From NCBI GenBank assembly GCA_036939355.1, contig JALLAP010000179.1, positions 1 through 18,952 of the forward strand: a DNA stretch of 18,952 nt. The letters are read 5' to 3'. Below are positions 7,639 to 16,062 of the stretch, one piece after another (the stretch's first letter is position 1; the number at the start of each line of letters is the position of its first letter). This DNA is from Thalassiosira profunda (taxonomy: Eukaryota > Bacillariophyta > Thalassiosirophyceae > Thalassiosirales > Thalassiosiraceae). Both the position numbers and the translations under genes were made by a program. Under the pieces are notes generated by a model that was not told the origin of the DNA, ran no database searches, and was given only the letters and a program-made list of their open reading frames with translations.

Positions 7639-9767
7639 ATGAACGACGGCACCGAGTCCGCCCCCAATCTCGTGCACGGCTGCCCCGCATTGGCCCCGCA
7701 CGGCAGCTCACCGCCCGCTGTGCTACCGAGCATCGCTTGCAACCCTTTCGGCACTAATTTGAGCGCACGTAGCAATCAATCATATGCCGGCGGCAGTAAC
7801 AACACCGCCTCCTCCGCCGGTCGGCCGCCGGCCATCCCCACGGTGCCCTCGGCAGGTGACGGCTGCCGCGGCACCTCCACGACAAGCCCGATCTCTCCCG
7901 GTGTTGCCGCCGGTGTGAATGTGGGCACTGCCGGGATTGGCCTGCCATTTACACTTGATCCCGTGGTAAGTTCAATCCATGCTCATATCTATTTTTGTGC
8001 ATTGCAATAATATATTCATACATCCATCTTATGTGCACATCTTATGTGTTGCAGTTGCAGTGCCTGAGGTATCATGATGTTATACTGGGCCCCAGTAATG
8101 AGAGTCGAGTGGCAGCCAATCCTGGCAACATTCATTTCAACGCGCTCATTGTTCAAATGGCAGAGGAGTTTTGGGCATCGGATGTATCTGATAAGATGAA
8201 GATCAAGGCTGGTATTGTGCGGTGGGTAGAGGCATCTGGAGGGAGGTTTCTCCGGAGGTCGGACACCGGCACCTTGCAACGTGCAACATTTAGGGTAGCT
8301 ACTGAGTCCGTTCGGCACCGATTAGAATGGAAAGCAAAGCAGTTGAGGTGAGTCTATGATTGGCTTTGGGGGGAGGAAGCTGTGCCCATGTGCCTCCGCT
8401 AATGCACACTTCCCTCTACACTTTGCAGGAAGAATAGAGAGGCTGCTGCAGCACCTAGTAATGCCCTCTCGGAATCTGATAGCATGGAATTTTGTCCGCG
8501 CCGTAGTGAACGGATCCGCAAACGCAAACGGGATGCTTTGGAGGAGGAGGAGGGGGGCGAGCAGGGTCCGGGATCCGCACAGCACGCGACAAATAAGAGG
8601 AGAAGGAAGACAGAGGTGACCCCGGTTCCGTTGGAGAAAAATCGCCACCTCAAATCCATCCTGGTGAAAGACTTTCTGAAGAATGAGCCAGATGCCGAAA
8701 AGGCGGCATGGAGATTCCTTGACGACATCTTTGAGCAAGAGTTTCGGCCCCCATCTGTGCCTGGAACGGGACCTGCCCTTGCATCGGAGGCACCGATGAA
8801 TCCGAACAATGTCAACATCAACGTGCAGCGTGATGCATATTTTCGTAATCACTTTGGCAAGAAGGCCCCAGGAGATACAGGCAACCCTGCGACCGAAATG
8901 AGGTACACCTATGGCACCGGCAGTGCCAACCAGACAGTTGGGATCTGTCCGACGTGAGTTTGTGGTCTGCTCCTCTGCCGTTCTGGTCACGCTTGCAAGT
9001 CTCATGTTATTTTTGCCATTTGCCTCTTCTCTCTCAGACACAGAGTGACACGCAAGTTCGGCAAAGATTTGCAATGCATTGATGCTGCCATTGTAAAAGA
9101 CGCTAAACCCAGATTCGTTAAAGACAGCCATGTGATCATCGGGCCAAACAGGACTGGCACTCTCCTAGGAATGTGGGATGGCAAGTGGCAGGGCAAGGAT
9201 ACGGAACAAGTGGGTATGCATCGGGACAACCCGACCAATATTGCTGGAGAGTTCCTCGCCAACAACTCTCAGGCAGAAAACACACCGACCTGCGTGCTGA
9301 CACTTGGGGACACTCGGCACCTAGAGTTTCGTCTGCACAAGAACAACTTCACCGGGGATGGGACTGGCACTATTGAGATCCAAAAGGAGTTCGCCCGCAC
9401 GGTTGTCCCTCTCTCACATGGAAGTCTATTCTATCTCCACCCTGACGACGAGAAAGCATTGCTGCGGGACTACTTTGATGAGGTTCAGCTGTCCTTCTGG
9501 AAGCATGGCAAGGTTTTCTTTGGAAAGGATGGGCTCAGTATCGGAATTGCATTCAGGCAGACTACAAGTGTGCAAGAATGCAACAAAGAAACGGGTCAGG
9601 TGTTGGAGCTGAGCGACACAGATCGGCAGAAAATGCAACGGAAAGCTGGCAAGAGGATGGTCAGTGCGTTGGAGAAATATTTGGCTGATACGGCGGGAAA
9701 GGCGGAGGACGAGCGCCGGGTCCGGGAGCTCTACCGGCGGATCAAGAGAGTGTATGGTAAGCCGTAG
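7639..9767 (+). CDS. DUF6824 domain - AlkB-like 2OG/Fe(II) dioxygenase fusion, four exons
   Basis: Exons inferred at 7639-7965, 8055-8347, 8429-8953 and 9038-9767, with GT-AG introns of 89, 81 and 84 bp that keep frame; 624 residues. The ATG at 7639 has a CACC context; the frame extends upstream only to a GTG. Residues 1-109 are Ser/Pro/Gly-rich. Residues about 115-206 match the diatom-expanded DUF6824 pattern: 'DVILGP', 'NPGNIHF', 'GGRFLRR' and a final Arg/Lys helix. Basic runs at 231-241 and near 260 look like nuclear localisation signals. Exon 4 carries an AlkB-type fold: H443-R-D445, 'VLTLGDTRHLEF', 'LSHGSLF', H538 and 'IAFRQ' with R555. These fit the Fe(II) ligands and a 2-oxoglutarate-binding arginine. 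AlkB enzymes oxidatively remove alkyl groups from nucleic acids or proteins; the substrate here is unknown. Nuclear location is inferred. It is transcribed towards the transposase gene. Confidence 0.8.
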
Positions 9768-9823
9768 ACAGTAATTTCCCCTAGATGTATGTTAACGAAA
9801 GCAGTCCGGCCTGTATTTGAGCA

Positions 9824-9877
9824 CGCAGGTGCTCCGTTCAGTATCTGACCTCGCAGGTGCTCCGTTCAGTATTTGAC
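9824..9877. repeat. 28-bp tandem duplication
   Basis: Two copies of CGCAGGTGCTCCGTTCAGTA plus YTGAC lie at 9824-9849 and 9852-9877, differing at one base, with period 28. A fragment resembling the end of the unit ('TGTATTTGAG') precedes the first copy at about 9812, suggesting a longer, decayed minisatellite. Confidence 0.85.
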
Positions 9878-9883
9878 ATAGAA

Positions 9884-9983
9884 ACCCTAACCCCCAACCC
9901 CAACCCTAACCCCAACCTCAACCCCAACCCTAGAGTCAACCCCAACCCTAACCCAGCCTCAACCTCAACCCTAACCCAGCCCC
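9884..9983. repeat. Degenerate telomere-like CCCTAA/CCCCAA array
   Basis: About 100 bp of units CCCTAA, CCCCAA, CCTCAA and longer variants in one orientation, with five exact CCCTAA units. This matches the C-rich strand of TTAGGG-type telomeric DNA with many T-to-C changes. It is interstitial, flanked by genes on both sides. Confidence 0.85.
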
Positions 9984-9993
9984 ATTTTGGTGG

Positions 9994-12963
9994 TCAGAAA
10001 CGCCACTTTGCCGACCCCTTCTTGGCGGGGCTGGTCACCTTGGCCTTCCTGGTTGGCTTGCGCTTCCTTGACTGGATGGGCTTTCCGCCGGCTATCTCAT
10101 TCTGCTCTGCCCTGAGATCGTTCAGACCAACCATAAGGGCCCTCCGACCAACGGGCCCATTGGCATCGGCTTGTTTGCACAGATCTGTATAGGCCTGCAT
10201 GAAGTCAAAACGAGAATCCTTGCCCTGCGGTGAGCATTGGTAGCCCTCCGGCTGAGACTGGGAAGGGACCTGATAGCTGCTTCCTTGCTGCACCTGCGAT
10301 GCGGCTGCCAATGCTGTGGGCCTGGCTTGGGCCGACTGATCCAAGTCTCCACCAGAACTGCCAAAATCGACATCTCCGCCAGAGCCGCTGAAACCGATTG
10401 AGTCGTCATCCTCGGTCTCCAATGGAGTGCAATCGAAGCACCGCCGCAGTGACTGCGGAAACTTGTGTGCATTTCTGTGCCAGTAAGTATCCTTGCCACG
10501 GAGGAAAGGCTTTCCAGAGAGGCTGCGTGTGAAGTATTCCACGTCGCAGTCGCCCTCTCCGACCCCGTGAGAAGCAGTGATGCGGGCCACCTCCTCCTCA
10601 GAAATCACAATCCCTGGCATGTCGTACTTATCCCGAAGGAGCATGTACTGCTCCGTGAGCACTTTATTCTTGCCGTAGTGGTGTGCATAGCCACTGTGCC
10701 ACCGAACTTTTGCATCTGCCACCGTCGGAAACCGCTTCAAAACGGCGTACATGTGCCTGCAGGCATAGCCATCCTTCCGCCAGCCCGGGCAAGAGCAGAC
10801 CAGCAAAATGTCTCCATTGGGCAGCCTCTTGATTTCCACTACCCGGGTGTGCTCAAACCGAGGGATAGTATACTTTGCCGCCTCGGCCTGGATCTTTCTG
10901 TACTCCGGCATGGCCCCCGGGGTGCGGCCCATCAGCTTCTCCTTGACCAGCCGGATCGCCTTGCGTTCGGATGAAGTGATGGTATCGTCCAGCAGCTCTT
11001 TCACTTTTTCTTGGAGCTTTGCTATGACAGCTATTTCACGGTCTAGATCGTCCTTGCAGTCGGTATCGAACCGCTCGTAGTCTCGCTTCACAAAGAATTT
11101 CAGCTCATCATGGCGAAAGACCAGGTAACTCTGCTGTCCATCCTGGCTGGCGATGAGCACCTTTTCGTTGCAGTAATCGCTGAACTCTGCCACACGCTCC
11201 TCTCTATCGGCTGCCTTTCCGTAGGTGGCGTTCTGGTCGAATGCGGCCTTTTTTGCCTTGACATGGTGTTTGTCCTTGTCGATGTTGTTCATGCGCTTAG
11301 AGGAATCCGCCAGGTCGTGAATGGGGCGCGGCCCAGCTGTGTGATACTTCACAGCCTTGTTGTCGGCCTCGTTGATGCCGGTGGTTCGATTGCCCATGGT
11401 CATTCCGCAGAAGTGGCCCTCAAAGAGCTTTGGCCCGTGAAGAAAGAAATGCCCGGTGAGAAAGTCGCGGATCTTCTGGCGTGACGATTCTTCTAGGTCT
11501 CCAAAATGATCGCTCTGATCCGGATCGTTCATGTACCAACGCATCATCTTCTCCGAGCAGTCCACCTCGGTGGCGGACTCCAGGAACTTAACAAAATACC
11601 ACAGCCACGTGACAATGACATCGATTTCGACACTGTTGAAGACACTGCTGTCTTTTGCCGCCGCCAAAACGGACTTATATTCCGCACTGGAGGTGAAGTC
11701 TCGGTCGATGCGATGGAAACCACACCAACCATGCTTTGCCGCAGGCATCACCTTTGGTGTAGACCCCGGCGGAGACTTCCGTCGCTCCCCGACGACCTTC
11801 TCACAGGCGCGGGTCTCCTCTTTATTGGCATCTGAGAGCATTGATTCCACCCTTTTCAGTGCCGTCCCGGGGTGCAGACCTGGGAGGGCGTGTTCAAGCA
11901 CCCAAGAGTATGCCCACTGAGCCTTGGAGGGCAAGAAAACACGTAGGGCGGTGTATGTCTTGTTCTCGTTGTCCTTCCCGCACACGTTGAACAGAGGCCG
12001 CTCCTCTGAATTAGTGTCCTCGGTATCATCGATTCCCACAAATTCCGGAAACATGTCGAAGACTCTGCGGGGCTCGTCGCTTGTCCATGCGGCACACAAC
12101 AAGATTTGGCCATTGGCTGAGTTCACCAAGCTGGCCCGTTTCGTCTCAGCATAGGAGAGTGGGCTTTCCGTCTCATCGCCGTAATCCTCTCCTGTCACGT
12201 CAACCTCCGTCTCGGTACCATCAGCGGCTTTGGATCTGTTTTTGACCTTCAGCAGGTCCGTCTCAATATGAGCGAATAGCATCATGAAGGAGATGGTAGT
12301 GTCACTATGCATGTAGGCAATGAGACGGTCGGTAGCGGTAGCTGTCCCGCCGGTGGCATCAAGAATCCCACCCGAAACAAGCCTGTTCTTCTCCTTGGTC
12401 TTCAGGTAGTGGACCTGGTGCCAGTCAAAGGTCTCTCCGGTGCGGGTTTCAATCAGAGCTGCCGTGCCCGTGCTGGACACAAGGCTGGCAAGGGAATCCG
12501 TGGCAACCTGTTGCTCCTCCTCCGGCAATAGCTTCATACTCATCCTGAGCAACTTTGGATCGATGTGTGTATGGCCGCAGTGGTTGCCGCACCCACTCTG
12601 TTGCTTTGGGAGGAACCATCGGCTTGACGATTCATCCCAGAAGACACGAAAGCAGAATCGGCACAAGTTTTGGGGAGATTCCGAATCCGCATCCTTCGGT
12701 GCACGCTGGCTCTTCTTCTTTGTCTCTTTCGGGGTTGACGTTTTCGGAGCAGGTGGAGGCCTTCCCTCCCGCTCTGCCGCCAGCCGCGCCTTCTCCCTCT
12801 TTCTCTCTTGGAACCGCTCATAGTCCAGCTTATTTTGCTCTTCGTCGTGGGCTTTGCCGCGGGAGCAATAGACAAGGACCGAGTCCGTCTTGGTGTTTGT
12901 CCGATGAGTACAAATGACCTTGAAGCCCGCCTCCCGGCAGGCTAGGACAAACCAAGGATACAT
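9994..12963 (-). CDS. MULE-type (Mutator-like) DDE transposase with SWIM zinc finger
   Basis: 989 residues if started at the ATG at 12963. The same frame is open for about 30 further codons upstream, to a TAG at about 13053, and that part reads like protein ('CYWLPPDWN'), so the true N-terminus is probably further 5'. Residues 97-130 hold a Cys/His cluster. The DDE core fits MULE order: 'PEFVGIDDTEDTN' with D312; 'PLFNVCGKDNENKTYTALRVF'; 'ESMLSDANKE' with D378; 'TGINEADNKAVK' with E532. A SWIM finger follows with C723-x-C725...C735-x-H737. The tail is Gly/Ser/Gln-rich and ends in a basic patch. All catalytic positions are present, so an active enzyme is possible. No terminal inverted repeats or target-site duplications were recognised, so the element boundaries are unknown. 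Confidence 0.85.
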   Translation of the reverse strand: MYPWFVLACREAGFKVICTHRTNTKTDSVLVYCSRGKAHDEEQNKLDYERFQERKREKARLAAEREGRPPPAPKTSTPKETKKKSQRAPKDADSESPQNLCRFCFRVFWDESSSRWFLPKQQSGCGNHCGHTHIDPKLLRMSMKLLPEEEQQVATDSLASLVSSTGTAALIETRTGETFDWHQVHYLKTKEKNRLVSGGILDATGGTATATDRLIAYMHSDTTISFMMLFAHIETDLLKVKNRSKAADGTETEVDVTGEDYGDETESPLSYAETKRASLVNSANGQILLCAAWTSDEPRRVFDMFPEFVGIDDTEDTNSEERPLFNVCGKDNENKTYTALRVFLPSKAQWAYSWVLEHALPGLHPGTALKRVESMLSDANKEETRACEKVVGERRKSPPGSTPKVMPAAKHGWCGFHRIDRDFTSSAEYKSVLAAAKDSSVFNSVEIDVIVTWLWYFVKFLESATEVDCSEKMMRWYMNDPDQSDHFGDLEESSRQKIRDFLTGHFFLHGPKLFEGHFCGMTMGNRTTGINEADNKAVKYHTAGPRPIHDLADSSKRMNNIDKDKHHVKAKKAAFDQNATYGKAADREERVAEFSDYCNEKVLIASQDGQQSYLVFRHDELKFFVKRDYERFDTDCKDDLDREIAVIAKLQEKVKELLDDTITSSERKAIRLVKEKLMGRTPGAMPEYRKIQAEAAKYTIPRFEHTRVVEIKRLPNGDILLVCSCPGWRKDGYACRHMYAVLKRFPTVADAKVRWHSGYAHHYGKNKVLTEQYMLLRDKYDMPGIVISEEEVARITASHGVGEGDCDVEYFTRSLSGKPFLRGKDTYWHRNAHKFPQSLRRCFDCTPLETEDDDSIGFSGSGGDVDFGSSGGDLDQSAQARPTALAAASQVQQGSSYQVPSQSQPEGYQCSPQGKDSRFDFMQAYTDLCKQADANGPVGRRALMVGLNDLRAEQNEIAGGKPIQSRKRKPTRKAKVTSPAKKGSAKWRF

Positions 12964-14276
12964 CTCCTCCTCGCGGAACTGTTTGGTGTTTTTGTTCCAG
13001 TCGGGCGGCAGCCAGTAGCAGTTGGCATCATCTCTCTTCCCCTAACGCGGGCATCTCTGGAATTCCTTTTGGAGCAGTCGCACATGACAACCTCATTGCC
13101 ATGCTCAGCGACCTTCTTGCAATGGACGCAGAAGTAGACATACCGGGGGCGGTGGCGGGTGCATGCAATGACGTTGCACCCAGCGTCAGACACCGAGATG
13201 ATATTTTTGCACCCGGACATTGGGCAACGAATGTCTCCGTTGACAATATTCTCAACCTTGACCACGGTACGTGCCTTGCTCCTTGTGACTCTTTTGGTTG
13301 ACGCTGAGGCACTGTCATCTCCGTTAGCTCCATCCACGTCAGGGATTCTCTCAAGCCTCGCTTTCAATTGCGCATTCTCTGCTCTAAGACTGTCAACTTC
13401 TCGATTCAGGAGAGCTGCCTTCTTCGCCGCGCGCGTAGGTTGAGTAGAATTCGCTAACAAAACACCACCATCATCATTTGACTCGAACCCCTCTGGTTCT
13501 TCATCCTCGCCAATATTTGCTGAAGCATTATCTGCCTCCGTTGCTGCACGTTTCGGTTGCCGTCGCACCTCAATCTCCTTGATATCCACACGCGCGTCTC
13601 CCTCACCCCTCCTTGTTTGACGGCTCAGCTCGCCGTGCTCCATCGAACCTTGAAGCTCGTTCTGGTCTTGCTCGCCCCCTGCCTGGGTGGGTCTCTCCGC
13701 ACTCCCTCTGCTCCTCTTCGCTGCCCTCGTACCCTGTCCCCCAGGCGCTCCATCACCATCGCCACTGCCATCGCTCGCTACTTGACGCTTCTTTACCTTT
13801 GCCCCGTGTCGCCTGCAGACTCCTTCCTTCACGGCTTGGTTGGTGCATCCTTCGAAAGAGCATGTCCGTCTGTATTGCTTCTTCTTTGCCCCGTGGCGAT
13901 GGCATACCCCGTCACGTTTGGCATGGTTGTCGCATCCTTTGGCCGAACATGTCGGTCTTTCCTTTACCTTTGCCCCGTGGCGAATGCAGAGTCCTTCCTT
14001 CTGGGCATTGTTGGGGCATCCGTTGACCGAGCACCTTTTTGTCTCTGCCCCATGGCGGATGCAGACTCCTCCCTTCACGGCTTGGTTGTCGCATCCATCA
14101 ATCGAGCATTTTTGTTTCGTCGCCCCGTGGCGAACGCAGACTCCTCTCCTCTGGGCTCGGTTTGTGCATCCTTCGAAAGAGCATTTCCGCCGAACGCGTT
14201 TCGGCTTGGCACCCCCCTGCTTGCCCCACCGCGCCGGCGGCTCCTTCAGCTTCAAGCTACCCGTCGATGGAGCCAT
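12942..14276 (-). CDS. Cys/His-repeat protein, probably the 5' part of the transposase gene
   Basis: 444-residue frame starting MAPSTGS at 14276, paralogous to the gene at 4385-6955. Five C-x4-C-x8-C-x2-H repeats lie in about residues 30-165, followed by an acidic/basic linker and a heptad-like segment near 'LLNREVDSLRAENAQLKARL'. Next comes a second zinc cluster, 'CPMSGC', 'DAGCNVIAC', 'FCVHC' and 'CDC', which resembles an IBR/RING-type cluster. The last 30 or so codons ('GREMMPTATG' to the stop) are an out-of-frame reading of the transposase N-terminal extension, so they are probably not the real C-terminus. A one-base frame change near the GGGG run at about 13050, or removal of a 50- or 71-bp GT-AG segment, would join it to the transposase frame. 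Zinc repeats plus MULE core plus SWIM would then form one protein of roughly 1400 residues. Whether it is spliced, mis-sequenced or broken cannot be told here. Confidence 0.7.
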   Translation of the reverse strand: MAPSTGSLKLKEPPARWGKQGGAKPKRVRRKCSFEGCTNRAQRRGVCVRHGATKQKCSIDGCDNQAVKGGVCIRHGAETKRCSVNGCPNNAQKEGLCIRHGAKVKERPTCSAKGCDNHAKRDGVCHRHGAKKKQYRRTCSFEGCTNQAVKEGVCRRHGAKVKKRQVASDGSGDGDGAPGGQGTRAAKRSRGSAERPTQAGGEQDQNELQGSMEHGELSRQTRRGEGDARVDIKEIEVRRQPKRAATEADNASANIGEDEEPEGFESNDDGGVLLANSTQPTRAAKKAALLNREVDSLRAENAQLKARLERIPDVDGANGDDSASASTKRVTRSKARTVVKVENIVNGDIRCPMSGCKNIISVSDAGCNVIACTRHRPRYVYFCVHCKKVAEHGNEVVMCDCSKRNSRDARVRGREMMPTATGCRPTGTKTPNSSARRRCILGLS

Positions 14277-14525
14277 GATTCATTGTTGAGGCCAACGCCG
14301 CCCTATCCGACCTCTATCCTAGGCGGACGGCGGAGTTCGTCCTACAATAGGGACCGGCCGGGCCTCTGATTTGTTTGTGCGATGGGTTGATGGGTTGATG
14401 GGTACTCAACCACTCTCAACTCGACATACGAGACATCAGCCTCGGATGCACTTTGCCGACCCGGCACCTCTAGACGAATTCACGACCAGCCACACCCGCG
14501 CCGCGCATCGATCGAATGCTTCCGC
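14276..14525. repeat. Duplicated upstream region, copy B
   Basis: Counterpart of 6955-7215; see copy A for the shared blocks. This copy carries three adjacent TTGATGGG-type units near 14384-14402. It lies immediately upstream of the second Cys/His-repeat ORF, as copy A does for the first. Confidence 0.8.
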
Positions 14526-15195
14526 GGCGTCTGCCGCTACGGGCCGGCGCTGGCCGAGCGGCGGCTGCCTTTGTCGCGCGTTGATTTGCTTTGTGGGCAG
14601 CGCGAGCGGTTGACGTACTTAGTTGAAGTTGATAGGTAGGTACGTACTCTCACGGTAGCCTACATACGTAAGTACGTAAGGATGAGCCGGGGCCCAGAGG
14701 CAGGGCTCGCGCTCGGCCACCAGTGGCTTCGGCGGCGATCGACGGGCGAGGGTATATGCATCGCGGGAGCATTAGTTGCAGAGTTGATAGCTCTCGCCCG
14801 GAACGCTGCCTTCTGCAGGTCTCGGTCTCATGGCCGAATGTCGCTTCGACGTCCGGTGCTGGGCGCTCGAGGCGAGAATGAGAGGACACAGCGAATTCGA
14901 ACAACCTGTGCCCTCCTCTGCAAACAGAGATGCAGTAGTATTAACAGCTAGTGTTATGCTAGAGTCTAGAGGGTCGTCGTACGAACGACGAGCCCCGTTG
15001 TGATCGCTTCAAACCGACCTAAGGTATCTTCGGTTTGCTTCGATCGGTAGTTTTGCTTTGGTAAGCAGCCCTCCGTTAAGGGCTCAGTAAAAAGGAATGC
15101 GCCTGCACATGCATTCGCCTCCTTCGATTCATCACGAGGGCCATCTGGCATGCCCCCGCCCGGGAGTGTTTCTCATCACCCAATCAACATTAAGT
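14277..15195. other. Intergenic region between the transposase locus and the first Lhc gene
   Basis: 919 bp without a supported gene. The left 250 bp are the duplicated upstream region. TACGTA occurs three times at 14641-14678. Two strong hairpins lie at 14971-15045. Short ORFs on both strands have no recognisable domain, and no tRNA was recognised. Confidence 0.5.
14971..15045. other. Two adjacent hairpins, possible structured 3' region or ncRNA
   Basis: Hairpin 1 has stem TCGTCGT/ACGACGA at 14974-14980 and 14985-14991 with an ACGA loop, extendable by GGG/CCC with one bulge. Hairpin 2 pairs GATCG (15002-15006) and CAAACCGA (15010-15017) with TCGGTTTG (15030-15037) and CGATC (15041-15045) around a 3x3 internal loop. 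They lie about 150-225 nt downstream of the minus-strand Lhc stop codon, so they may be in its 3' UTR or mark its end. Confidence 0.4.
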
Positions 15196-16062
15196 TTAGA
15201 TGTACGGGAAGCCGTGTCCCGAGACGCTGGCCCCGGCGATCATGCCTCCGATGGCCACCATTGCCTGATATTCGATGTATTGTCATTGCGATGCGTGAGT
15301 ATTTGCAATTGCAACTAAAGCAAAGCAAACAAAACAACACTGCACTATCATACGCACCAACCGTCCGTTCTTGAGCTCTTTCAGCCGCATCTCATCCTGC
15401 TTCGCCGGATCGTTGGGGAACAATCCCAACGGATCGAAGCCAAAGTCGCCCGGGGCCCGGTCGAACTCGTTCATGTTGCTCAACGCCGCGAGGGTCATGA
15501 CCTCGGCAAGGCTGATCCACAACAGGATCTGCTTCATGGACGTGTCGAGGAGGGCGTCGTGGGCGTCGAGGACGTTGGGGATGGCGTCGAAGGAGAATTG
15601 CGCGCCGGGGACGCGGACGAACTCGGGCACGACGAGGCCGACCGTCGCGAGCATGGCCTGGCGGCCGTGCTTGAGCTCGGCCTCGCGGAACCAGTTCATC
15701 CACTCGGGCGCCCTCTGTTTTGGAGATAGAGAGATGAGGTGAGGTGTGCATATGATATGTATGTGAGTGAGAAAAGTTTGCGAGAGCTGCGCAACGACGA
15801 GAGCACTGCTCCGAACCTCGCCAACCTCACTATTCAATCAGTCAAAGCAGCTCACCTCGGAGAAGCCCACGGGATCGAAGTCCTTGGACGTCTTCCCCCC
15901 GTCGCCCCAGCGGAAGGGCATGGGCTCCGGGCCCTCCCCGCCGACCAGGCCGTTGGCGAATTCGGACAGCGACGTCGACGAGATCCGCGCGGGAGCCGAC
16001 GGGGCGAAGGCGGCGGCGGCGCCGGCCGAGGCGGCGAGGAGTGCGGCGGTGAACTTGGCCAT
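15196..16062 (-). CDS. Fucoxanthin chlorophyll a/c light-harvesting protein (Lhc family), three exons
   Basis: Exons inferred at 16062-15856, 15714-15358 and 15264-15196, with GT-AG introns of 141 and 93 bp, all in phase 0; 210 residues, the normal size for the family. The N-terminus MAKFTAALLAASAGAAAAFAP is a signal peptide followed by an 'A-F-A-P' cleavage site, the diatom signal for crossing the ER-derived and plastid membranes. Helix 1 carries the chlorophyll-binding 'EAELKHGR' (E82, H85, R87). 'RAPGDFGFDPLG' precedes helix 3 with 'ELKNGRLAM' (E182, N185, R187), and the protein ends 'GHGFPYI'. It binds chlorophylls and fucoxanthin in the thylakoid antenna. The Lhc subfamily was not assigned; it is not a typical Lhcf or Lhcx. 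It pairs head to head with the paralogue at 16437. Confidence 0.9.

Larger units (their letters stand above)
9768..9993. other. Convergent 3' spacer between the AlkB-fusion gene and the transposase gene
   Basis: Both flanking genes end here: TAG at 9765-9767 on plus and TGA at 9994-9996 on minus. The spacer is mostly repeats, listed separately: a 28-bp tandem duplication and a telomere-like array that runs almost to the transposase stop codon. No polyadenylation signal was identified with confidence. Confidence 0.6.

Noticed and set aside
9768..14700. Terminal inverted repeats of the MULE
   Set aside because: I compared the 3' spacer with the region upstream of 14276 by eye and found no convincing inverted match, so no element boundaries are claimed.
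14277..15195. tRNA or CRISPR-like structure
   Set aside because: No cloverleaf with a T-arm signature and no spaced direct repeats were seen; only isolated hairpins are present.
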